A stretch of 64,000 bases of DNA, taken from Tetraselmis striata. Its lineage: Eukaryota > Chlorophyta > Chlorodendrophyceae > Chlorodendrales > Chlorodendraceae. Both the position numbers and the translations under genes were made by a program. Positions 48,549-59,300 of this stretch are shown one piece after another. The notes beneath the pieces were generated by a model, which searched no databases, was not told where the DNA came from, and was given only the letters and a program-made list of their open reading frames with translations. The first letter of the stretch is position 1. Each line of letters begins with the position of its first letter. Location: contig VCJN01002164.1 of assembly GCA_006384855.1 (NCBI GenBank), positions 1-64,000 of the forward strand, read 5' to 3'.

Positions 48549-48926
48549 ATGGCTCCCAAGGCTGAGAAGGCGCCTGCCGCCAAGGGCGACAAGGCCCCCG
48601 CCAAGAAGACTCTGTCCAAGGACGGTAAGAAGAAGGCCAAGAAGACCAAGTCCGAGACCTACAAGATTTACATTTACAAGGTCCTGAAGCAGGTGCACCC
48701 CGACACCGGCGTGTCCTCCAAGGCTATGTCGATCATGAACTCCTTCATCAACGACCTGTTTGAGAAGATCGCCACAGAGGCCTCCAAGCTCGCTCGCTAC
48801 AACAAGAAGCCCACCATCACCTCCCGCGAGATCCAGACCGCTGTGCGCCTGATCCTGCCCGGTGAGCTGGCCAAGCACGCCGTCTCTGAGGGCACCAAGG
48901 CCGTGACCAAGTTCACCTCCGCTTAA
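48549..48926 (+). CDS. Histone H2B
   Basis: A single exon of 125 codons. A short Lys/Ala-rich tail ([20 protein letters not shown]) is followed by the conserved fold: [60 protein letters not shown] and the final [15 protein letters not shown], which carries the usual C-terminal ubiquitination lysine. The tail is shorter than in Chlamydomonas-type H2B proteins. There are no introns. A histone 3' hairpin follows 50 bases past the stop. It packs with H2A as a dimer in the nucleosome, and the divergent arrangement allows balanced output of the two. Confidence 0.98.
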   Translation: MAPKAEKAPAAKGDKAPAKKTLSKDGKKKAKKTKSETYKIYIYKVLKQVHPDTGVSSKAMSIMNSFINDLFEKIATEASKLARYNKKPTITSREIQTAVRLILPGELAKHAVSEGTKAVTKFTSA

Positions 48927-48976
48927 GCACTCCAGCCCGCGTCGGTCCTCTCATACCAACAATCAAACAACAAACT

Positions 48977-48991
48977 GGTGTTTTCAACACC
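48977..48991 (+). terminator. Histone 3' stem-loop of the H2B gene
   Basis: GGTGTTTTCAACACC forms a 6-bp stem identical to that of the H2A hairpin with a TTC loop. Upstream AACT and downstream ACCTTTCCGGAAAT match the H2A copy, marking a conserved processing element around the hairpin. Confidence 0.9.
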
Positions 48992-50251
48992 ACCTTTCCG
49001 GAAATACCTTCCATCATCGTGCCTCAATTTTTCGCTGTCTGCCTTATGGTGTTCTTTGTATGTACTGTGTGCATGGGTTGCTGGCACTTCCGGGATGGGT
49101 GCACGAGCCGACTACAGGAGAGGGATCATACAGCTCGCAACATATATCAGTGCAGCTCCGATTCATAACGTAAAGACAATTTTTCCGAGTGCGCTGTCTC
49201 TTTCGATGGCGATATGGTATTCTGGGGATGGTGAGTAAGACATCCGCGCCGAACTTTGCTTCTCATGCGACGGCTGCTCGTTATCTCTCCGCCCTAGCCA
49301 CACTCAACAATATATGTCACTGGGAAACGACATTGGCCGGGGGCTTCACGCCGTACTCCCATACCGTGGGCTGTAGGAGGTGGCACGCCAAGGCAGGTTA
49401 CCTGTATGCCCCGGTCCCTCATGTCTTACGCCACTCACCCACAGCACGGTCACAGGTAGCGAGCACACATGCATGGCACAGGTAGCGTCCGTGCGTTCTC
49501 GCGGAAGGGCCGTCACTCGACAACGACTGTTCCCTTCGGCAGAGTCTGGTAGCGACTGATCTTGCGACGGTAGGATCTTTCCTTCCTCAGTGCTTTCCGT
49601 GCACTCCTCTTGACGCTTCCCTGTGACCAATACCATAATCCTTGCTATGTCACCTTCCACCAGTTCTCGGTGTCGGAGGTGCTGGTCGTAGGGCGACCGG
49701 TACATATTTCGAAACAACTACACACGCCTGTTGCGGCCGCACAAGCACACGACTCCCTGATCCGACGAGAATCTGGTCCTTGAATATCGACTACAGCGGA
49801 CGTTGCGCTGGCAGTGCACAATCCAATAATCCTTTACCCTCCTTCACAACGACACAGGGCAGACAAGGCGAGCACGCCCCCATAGGTTTAACAAGACCTA
49901 AGCATCCAGGCGGCACTTTCATGAAAGCCAAGGTCACGGTGGCGACTCCCTGGTCGACCGGCCGACAGCCGGCCTCTCGTATCGCAACCGCAGTGGCTCG
50001 GCCTATTCCGAGTCACCCCCAGCCACTCACTTGAACTGCCACAGTTTCAAGTGAGGGGCGCGCCAGAGTCCGCCCAGGCCAGGTCATTCATCATTCAGCC
50101 AGGGCAAAGTGGCGTATGGAGTGTGCAAGTACCTCGGGGAGGGTGCCATTGTCGCTCACTAAGGATCAGTTGGGCACATTGATTACAACACGGAGGTCAT
50201 TCCGCCAGCCCACATACCGCCACAGGACCGCTAATGCCACCTGTGGCTGGG
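48992..50251. other. Intergenic stretch, nothing recognised
   Basis: No frame has family resemblance or a convincing start. On the minus strand a TGTAA motif at 50183-50187, 65 bases beyond the stop of the next gene, is probably its poly(A) signal. Confidence 0.45.
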
Positions 50252-53200
50252 TCACCGGCCGCGCCCCGCCTCCAGGCCAGCGCTCCGCCGCTGCATGCCC
50301 CAGCGCCCCACCAGCACCACCAGCCCGCCCAGTATCACCCGCCGCAGCAGCACCGAGCCAGCGCTCCTCCGTTTCTTGGACGACTGCCGCGTGACGCTCT
50401 GCGACCCCTGCCGGCTCAGGCTCTGCACACCAGCCCACCCGCACATTGAGGAGGGGGGGGGGGGGGGGGGGGGGTCAGTCTCAGCCAGAGAAGACGCGGC
50501 ACATCGCAGCGCATGGCACCCCCCCCCCACACCCCACCACCGCATGCCCCCGTAACTTCCTAGCCACCACACATGCATGCGCGGGTGCCAACGCATCCAT
50601 AAGAGCCCATACTACAAGCCCCAAAATAGGCGTGCATGCACCCTATTATAATCCGCAGTAGGTCCGCTTAAATGTTTCATCTGCAACCGGCCTCTTGACA
50701 GGCAGGGCGGGGTCACATCCGCAATGTTCTTGCCACTCCACTACAGTACGATCCATCACCGTCAGGCGCACCCACACCGTGAGGCAGCCACGTAAATGAG
50801 GCAGCGAAGGGCCGAGGCTGAGCCCGCTCCTCGATCCCTGTGAATGTGCACGATGGGGCGGAGCAACCTGGGCGGTTTTGCGGCTGCATGCATGACGGCA
50901 CACCGGCGACGGCGGGGCGGGGAGACCGACACGCATCGGTGACGCAGTACCCGTCCTCCCCAGCTTAGCAAGGTCCGGAATCGGTACAAACAGTGCACCG
51001 GACGACCCCACCGCTGAGTCCCCGGGACGCGCCATCTTACTGCCCCGCCCGCACCCGCAATCGGCATGTACACGCGAAGGATGTACAGGCTCCGTACGCA
51101 GAGAGCGCGCTATATGAGTCGCCCGCAGTCCCCTGCCACCACCACCGCCGCCACCACTCCTCCCAGGAACTACCGTATGATTAACTACGGTTCGCGGGGC
51201 CTAAAAATGACGAATTGTCTTGCACGTTTGCGTCGGAGAATTCGTGCTGTGTTCTGGATTGTCTCTCCGTTTTTTTCTCCGGAGTCTCAAAAAACAGTCT
51301 CCGGAGTCTCCAAAAAACAGTCTCCGTTTTGGATTGTTTCTCCGACAATCTCTGACGGATTGTCTCTCCGCGGAGTGGGGTCAAAAGTATCATTCATCCG
51401 CAGACCGGTTGTGCTTGTACCTCGGCAGCAATTCCGTCCACAACTAGATGAAGGGAGGGAAAAGGGGGGGGGGGGGGGGGGGTGGCGGACGCACCTGCAT
51501 CTGCCGCCTCATGTCGGCAATCTGCGTCCGGAGCTGGATGTTCTTCTGCCCCAGCGACTCCGCCTTGGCCTGCGCACACGGGAGCGGGCACGCTGGGTGG
51601 TTAGCGCCAAGCCACCTGGACCGCCGCGCCATCAGCCCCGGCGCCGCAAGAAAGCTGTCCAGCCACCATCAGGTGGGGGACAGCTGCCGACGCTGCCCTT
51701 CGCCCACTGCTTGCCGGCGCTCCAGCATGGCTGACCCGCGCGTCCGGCTGCCAGTTGTCCGCCGCGGCGCCCGGAGGGGGGAGACCAGGCACTCACGTCC
51801 TCCGGCGCGCCCCGCCGCAGCTGCGCCTCGGCCCGCTCCAGCGTGAGGCCCAGCAGCAGCTGGTGCGCGCACAGCTCGGCGCCGCACCCGCTGCACCCGC
51901 CGGCCCGGCAGGCCGCGAGCGGGGCGGCGCTGTGCCGCGCCCACAGCTCCCAGGACGGCCCCGGCGCGGCGAGGATGTCGGCCGGGTCCGAGGCCGCGGC
52001 GGAACCCGCCAGCCGGCTGCGACTGCCTGCCCGCCGCCGCCTCGGCTGTGCATTGGCCCCATCAGCGGCGGCCGCATTGGCCCCGCCACCGCCGCCGCCA
52101 CGGCTGCTGCTGCCGGAGCTGCGGCAGGCGCCGCAGATGCTCTGGCAGCTGTCGGCCACGCACGGCAGGGGCTGCCCGCAGGCGCAGGACGGCTCCCGCG
52201 ATGGCGCGCGCTCCGACTCGGGCGTGCTGGGCCGCAGCCAGAGGCTCGCCAGGGTGCCGCGGGCGGCTCCGGGGACCGGCAGCGAGGCGGCGGAGGCCGA
52301 GCGGCCGGGTGGGGGCCCCGCCACCAGAAACTCCCAGCCAGGAAAGTCGCCCTCGGTGGCGCCGGCGGGGGCGGCTTTGTCCCAGCGGCCGCCGTGGTGC
52401 AGGTCACTGGCGGAGTCGGGGGTGTGCCAGCTCACCCGTTCGCGCTGCAGCTCCTGGGCCAGCGCGCGCACGCGCTCGCTCGAGTCCGTCTCGTACTCCA
52501 GGCACGCGTCCAGCAGCTCGTCGCGCCGCGACGTGATGTTGGCCAGCGTCTTCTGCAACTGCACCAGCATCTCCCGCAGCTCCAGCGCCTGCGAGGCGGC
52601 AGTCGAAAAGCGCAGCGGGGCCGTCAGCACAGCGCCGCCCCCTTCCCCGCCATGGCTCGCCCCCTGGCGCCCGCCCGCATCGGGTGATAGCGGCAACCTT
52701 GTGGGCAAGACCGCTGGGGAGGGGGCTGGGGGCTCCACCTGCTCGGGTGTCAGGTCGATGCTGTTGTCCTCCGCGGTCTCCAGCATAAACAGCGTGCGCA
52801 TCATTGTCTTGGCGTACTGCTCCTTCAGCTGCGCGTCGGACAGGATGCCCTTGGCCACCTCGCCCAGGTTGACCTTGGGCTCCAGCGCCTCCAGGATGTC
52901 CAGGTCGGATTGAATCTGAGAAGCAAGGGGCGGGGGGGTTGATGGTTATCCAAGAGGAAGAAAAACTCGAAATAGCTGAGAGGTTGGCTCATTTCTCAGA
53001 TATTTCCCACAACAAGCAAACTGCGATGATTTTATCTCTTGAGTCGGCATTCCTCAAATGTTCTGGATTTCTCCATAAGAAACGAGTATTTTCTGAGAGG
53101 TTGCTCCATAGTAACTGGGATGCACTGGCTGATTTCTCAGATATGTCTCAAACATGTGAACTTTCATTGCTGCGATACCATTTCGCTAGTTCTATTTTAT

Positions 53201-54973
53201 CACTGGATAAATAGTTATCAGAACAAATGGCACCCCCGGCAGCACGTGCCCACGTGAGACAGGGACAGGGTTGCGTCATTGTAGGTGTGTGTGTGGGGGA
53301 GAGGGGGGAAATGAGAGGGGGGGGGGGGGGGGGGTCACAGCCCCGCGCACCTTCTCCATGGTCGTGCTGATGCGCGGCTGCTCTGCGCGGCAGATGCTCT
53401 TGCTGCCGGTGATGCGGCGGCTGACCGCTCGGCTGAGCTTCCCGGCCTGCTGCCACCACTGCAGGCATTGGGGCCGCAACCAAAGCAAGGGGAGAAGAGG
53501 GGAAAGGGGAAGGGGGGGGGGGGGGGGGGGGTTCAGCACCAGGCCCGGCAATAGAGCTTGTATCACTAACAACAACGATAACCGTAAAGCAAGTGGTGCG
53601 GTGTGATGACGGCGAATCAGTGTTTCCGAGGTGGGGATGGGTGGGATGGTTCCCGCTTGCCTTGGTGGGCGAGCTCATGCAGCGCTCGCGCGAAAACTCC
53701 AGCCAGTGCTGCGTCTGGACGGTGCCCACCTCCAGCATGACGCCCTCGATGGCGCCGCCCAGGCCAAACGGCCCCGAGGCGTGCGAAAACACCTGCGGCG
53801 CGCGGACAGGGGCGCGTGGCGGCTCAGGCGGCGCGGGGTGCAGCGCGCCCCCTCCGCGCGTGCGGGCCTGCCACCCATGGGCGCGGCCCCACCTTGGCGG
53901 TGACGCTGACGCCATCGTCCCCCTGCTCCACCGTGTACTGCAGCTTGGTGTTGAACTTGGCGCCGCCTGGGATCTGTGAGAGCGGGAGGGAGAAGATTTC
54001 GAGGCTGGCGGCGACAAGGGGGGTGGGGTGCAGGGGATCAATACCGCCCTGCATGCCGATTAGTGATTCGCTGGCAAAGGGACGGCCAGCATGACGAGTT
54101 GCACGCAAATGAAGCGGGCACCCACGTCCTCTCGTCGGCGCTCCATTTGAATTCTTGCGTCTCCTTGACGGGCACCCGGTCCTTCCCTGCCACACGCACC
54201 AGCCCCGGTTCAGCGCCCCGGCCCCGGCGCCACCGCCCTCACACTTTGCCGAGGATGTCACCCCCCCACCCCCCCCCCCCCCCGGCCAGTGGCTGCGCTG
54301 GGCCGCAGTCCGGCCTCACCGGCAATGCTGCGCAGGAAGGCGGGGAGCGACAGCGGCACCTCCATCTCCACCACCCGCTTGTCGTCCATCCAGGGTGTCA
54401 CCTTGACCTGCACACACATGCACCCCAAGCCCTCAGCCGGCAGGTCAACATTCTTCCCCAACCCTGCCCCCCAGAACTCAAGCATGCCGGGGGGGGGAGG
54501 GGGGGGGTTAGCAGGAGCCAGCCCTTGACGGACGCAAGGCGGCAGGGAGCTACGGAGAGAGGCGGAATTCGCGGGCGGGGTTTAGGAACAGGCAGCGGGG
54601 AGCGCACCTCCTGCTGTCCATGGAAGGTATTGTGGAAGTCGGTGACGGCGTCGCCGTTGGAGTAGAGCGTCTCCCAGTAGCCCTGCGTGTACCCGGGGGG
54701 GGGGGGGGGGAGGGGGGGGGAATTAGTCGAGTTTGGTGGGTTTGCGGTGTGGGGCGGACGGGGGGGGGGGGGGGGGGCAGCAGGGAGCGACGCGCGGGGC
54801 AGGTCGCCTACATACGATGCGCACTGCATTGGAGCATGACAGGCGAGCGGGTTCGGTACCAGCGGGGCGGCGGGAAGTTTGTGTGTGTGTGTGTGTGGGA
54901 GGGGGGGGGGGGGGGGGGGCACCTTAACGGACACCTCCGGTATGAAGCTGTTCAGCGTCGCCGACTTCACCAT
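50252..54973 (-). CDS. Membrane-anchored protein with N-terminal START-like (possibly VASt) domain and coiled coils
   Basis: Ten exons join in phase to 654 codons: 54923-54973, 54608-54682, 54320-54407, 54122-54186, 53893-53973, 53661-53792, 53351-53458, 51797-52915, 51495-51569, 50252-50422. Residues 1-165 form an alpha/beta module (WETLYSNGDAVTDFHNTFHG, RVVEMEVPLSLPAFLRSI, TKLQYTVEQGDDGVSV, IEGVMLEV, THWLEF-like end) that I read as a START/SRPBCC-type lipid-binding fold, perhaps VASt-like. A basic segment and a long low-complexity region follow. A coiled coil lies near 310-360 (LELREMLVQLQKTLANITSR), a second helix at 574-598, and a final hydrophobic segment (VLLRRVILGGLVVLVGRWGM) near 622-641 suggests a tail anchor. 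VASt proteins with a C-terminal TM act in lipid transfer at membrane contacts; that role is inferred here. No GRAM domain is present. The intron after exon 6 starts with GC. Confidence 0.75.
51194..51420 (+). repeat. Dispersed repeat, copy 1, in an intron of the START-like gene
   Basis: It shares ordered blocks with 59007-59185 in the same orientation: GCGGGGCC, AATTGT with TTGCAC, TTCGTGCTG, CCGTTT and ATCCGCAGACCG followed by TTGTG and TTGTA. This copy also has an internal expansion of TCTCCGGAGTC and CAGTCTCCG words. It lies antisense in the last intron of its host gene. Confidence 0.75.
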
Positions 54974-56341
54974 GGCGGCGCCTCACGCGGACACAAGGGA
55001 ACGCTAGGGGAGGCCAGTCTGCGGGCAGGCGCCTGACGCCGTCGATAGCTGAGGGGGTGGCGCAGGAGGTGCGACGGGCGCAGTTGGGTTGACGGGCGGG
55101 CAGAAGACAGCAGCGAGGTTGGGCCAGCGGGAGTAGTGGGTTGCGCCGCGAGGGCGCGAATGGGCTGTCGGCGGGCGCGCGGGAATTCAGCGGGCAGGCG
55201 GGCGGAATAATCCAGAATAGTTATCCTCAAAATATACCGATCAGGCGATTATCAGACGTACCACACCCAGGGCATGGGAGAAAAACGTGGATGAATTCTG
55301 CAATATGGCCCCCGGATGAAAATATTACGTAGAGTATATTTCATTGGCGGCCAGCTCCCAAAAACTACAGCGGATGTTTGTGTCCACACCTCAAGCGCGC
55401 ACAGCGACCCCGGCCCGCGCGAGCAAAACATATGGAGATGCTGTATGGAGATACAGCGACACTGATAGCGATGATCGCCGCTCGTCCAGAACACAGCAGA
55501 AGATATCCCCCGTAGGCGATGAGGGCTCGGCTTTTACTAATCCTTATCGCGACTATACGACTGGTAATAATTGCATACATATGATGTATAATACGATATA
55601 CATAAATATATATTTGCAGATATACAATAGATGTGTTTAATATAGCGACAAATTTCAGTGTAGCGCTATACGAAGCCTTCTTTCACGAGCAGGACTTATT
55701 TTCCCTTATCCGCGCCTGGCTGGCCGTAGCGACTTCTTTCTCATCATCTACATTTAATATCGAAGCACATATATTGCGTTTCTACTTCCAAGCGACGGCA
55801 TATGCGCGTGCTAAATCCGTTTGCGATATATACGCAAGATATGGTAGTCTCGCGGCTTGCGCGCGGAACTACTGATGTCCTATGCATGCTGTGTCTCGCG
55901 CGGTGGTGAGCCCCCCCGCCCGCTCGCTCGCGCAGCCCGCGGCGCCGCATGCGCAGGAGCGCTGCTAGGAGATTATGGCATGCGCGATTGGCAGCCCGCT
56001 CTCACCTACCACCGACCAGAACGGAGGGGTAAACCTTGGAAAAAGACCGGCCCGTGATCGCACTCATCCCCAGGTGCTTCTGTCCGGTTGCTCCAGTGTT
56101 GCGGATCGGAGGGTCGGAGCGTATCGCCCCGTCCCGGCGCGATCGCCGCTGAAAGGGCCTGCGGGTAGGGCAGTGGGAGTCTGTGCCGCATCCTCCAGGG
56201 GCAGGTCGAATCGACAGCAGACGCACGTGATCACACGGCGGGAGCGATCTACGGCCGTCCTGAGCTGTATCCTGAGACGAAGGGAGTCGTTTCTGCCGGC
56301 GGACAGCGGCCGGCGCGCGGTGAGGCGAGCTTGGCACGGGC
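54974..56341. other. Divergent intergenic region
   Basis: This holds the promoters of the leftward START-like gene and the rightward leishmanolysin-like gene. An AT-richer stretch (about 55200-55860) has short open frames with no family resemblance. No clear regulatory element could be fixed. Confidence 0.4.
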
Positions 56342-59300
56342 ATGGGTGTGCGCGGGTCGCGGCGGCTGGCCGGCCTGGGGCTGTCCGGCCTGCCGCTGCT
56401 GGCGGCCCTGCTGCCGGCTTTCCTCGCGGCCGCAGCAGCGCACAGCGGTGCGGGCAGAACTCTGCGGCAGCAGGGTCCGGGCGAGGAGGAGGTCCTGGTT
56501 CCGCTGCGTACGCACGTGGATGGCTACGCCCTCATCGGGTGCCCCCCCCCCCCCCCCCCCTTGCCCCGTCGCAACACAGCCACACCACCGCTGTGGCTAC
56601 CCTTGCGAACGGCTTCGAACCGCCTTGCTGACTCGCCGCTGTGTGCACCGCCTGCAGCGACGAGGGCCTGAGCTGCTACAATCAGGGCGACTACGTGAAG
56701 CGTGGGCGCCCCCTGGTACGGTGGTTTCAACCACCACAATAGCCGTTGCCATTCTGGGCTTTGCTAACGCGGACGCTTAAATACCTGCCCCTGAAATCCA
56801 CTAAATACGTCGCTTCAGAGCATGTGCAGTCTCCCCATCCAGCTCTCCCCCTACAAATGCGGTTCCTACCTCCCCACACTGCCGATTCCGGCTCTGCTTA
56901 CACCTGCCCATGGCCGCTGCCACTCGCAGGGCTGCGGCCTGGGCTGCCAGTACGTGTCGGAGTCCTTCACGGGGCTGCCAGAGACAAGCGCAACCTTTGC
57001 GCGCGGCCCGGAGTTCTTTGGGCAGGCGCACCCCATCGTGGGGCCGCCGGACGCGTGGCCCAGCAACATGTACTCTGACTACGCGTGGACCTCGCGGGTG
57101 CCGGACCGCGGCGCGGAGCACATCACCGTCCGTATCGGCACGTGAGTGGACACAATGACCTGCTATTGCTATTGCTATTGCTATTGCTATTGCTATTGCT
57201 ATTGCCATTGCTATTGCTATTGCTATTGCTATTGCTATTGCTATTGCTATTGCTATTGCTATTGCTATTGCTATTGCTATTGCTATTGCTATTGCTATTG
57301 CTATTGCTATTGCTATTGCTATTGCTATTGCTATTGCTATTGCTATTGCTATTCCTATTGCTATTCCTATTGCTATTGCTATTCCTATTGCTATTGCTAT
57401 TCCTATTGCTATTGCTATTGCTATTGCTATTGCTATTGCTATTGCTATTGCTATTGCTATTGCTATTGCTATTGCTATTGCTATTCCTATTGCTATTCCT
57501 ATTGCTATTGCTATTGCTATTGCTATTGCCATTGCTATTGCTATTGCTATTGCTATTGCTATTGCTATTGCTATTGCTGTTGCTATTGCTATTGCTATTG
57601 CTATTGCTATTGCTATTGCTATTGCTATTGCTATTGCCATTGCTATTGCTATTGCTATTGCTATTGCCATTGCTATTCCTATTCCTATTGCTACTGCTAT
57701 TGCTATTGCTATTGCTATTGCTATTGCTATTGCTATTGCTATTGCTATTGCTATTGCTATTGCTATTACTATTACTACTACTATTACTATTACTATTACT
57801 ATTACTATAAGTAATGCAAGGAAGGGGGGGGGGGGGGGGGGGGGGGGCACCGCTTCCATTGCCAGGATGGATAGAGTTCTTAGCCAGCTGCATATATGGC
57901 ACCGATGCGGTCCAGTGCCTTACAGCCCCTGCTGTATTATTGGCCCCTGCTGCCTCCATGCCTGCAGGCCCGTCATCGTGACCGGCATGGAGATCTTTGA
58001 GGTAAACAACCCGGGAGCAATCACTGAGATCCGCGGCCGCCTGGCGGTGCGTGAGGCGGGCGCAGAGGACAATCCATGGCGCACTCTATGGAGCGGCCCC
58101 GTTTCGCCCTCGGTAGCCCCCCCCCCCCCCCCCCCCCCCACTACTCTTCCACCACCTCCCCCCCCCCCCCCCCCCCCGGAGTTGCGGTGGGCTCTGACAT
58201 GGGACGTGCCGTGGCGCAGCCGGAGAACGGGGAGCTGGATGCCTCGGGGCGCCGCATCCGCCACGCCCGCATCTGGCGGCCGCCCATCCTGGCGGGGCGC
58301 ACAGATCTCATGGACGAGTTTTACCTCGCGCTCAACACCTCTGCGGTCGCGGGCTTCAACCAGATTGACGCCGTCAAGGTGTTTGGGGACCTGGAGACCG
58401 GGATGCCGGTGAATGACTACCAGCCGGTGAGCGCCTGGCCGTAAAGGCACACATTCGCCGCCACAACCCTTCCTGCCACTATATCCCCCCCCCCCCCCCC
58501 CCCCTCTCCCCCCTTGCCTTGGCCTATTACCCCAGGGTATACTCTGCGTGTGGTTTAAAGTAGTGTAACTTACTGCGGGCCAGGAACCAGCTCCAGCCTC
58601 AACCGGCAGCGCGAATTTGATAAGGAGCTTTTCACAGCAAGCGCCCATACTACGCAGCGTAGCTGTCCCTGTTGTTTAGCCGTCACGTAGCTTCCCCCCA
58701 ACCATTAGCTGCTCGCGTCCGTCCGTGCGTCATTTGCTCCGTGTACGCGGTGGAGCAGATGCTACGGGTGCCGGCGCGGGGATAATACGAACACTGCAGG
58801 CCTGCCGGCCGGATGTCACATCTAGGCGAAATCATATCAGAACTATAGGGAAATGAGTATGACCCACATCGGGCTTGCATACAACCTATATGAATATAGA
58901 ACATTCTCATAGGTTGTATGCAAACTCAATGCCGGTCATATAGCAGAGGTTCTTGTAGGTGCGCCGGCGCCTTTATCCCGCAGTTACCGCAGAAGTGTAT
59001 AAGGTGCGCGGGGCCAGAAAACAATGAATTGTTTTGCACATTCGTGTTGGGGTGTTCGTGCTGCATTTGTGCTGTATTCTGACGTTTTCCCCGTTTGGAT
59101 TTTTTTTTGCCCTGCGAAGGGGGATGGTTGTGGGGGGGGGGGTTCCAAAACGTTATATCTATCCGCAGACCGTTTGTGTTTGTATGGTACTTGCGGCACG
59201 GCACGGCAAATCGCATGCCTCTACCCCCTGATGCAGTCGTCGAGCTCAGTCACCGGAATGCAAGCCGAACCGTGATGCCACCCGCACGTACACCCTGGTA

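Noticed and set aside
51755-52913. Plus-strand frames of 310 and 356 codons
   Set aside because: They mirror the large exon 8 of the minus-strand START-like gene; the composition is that of an antisense GC-rich frame.
57123-57959. Very long frames of alternating residues on both strands
   Set aside because: They are produced by the CTATTG hexamer array inside an intron; flanking exons with homology splice around it.
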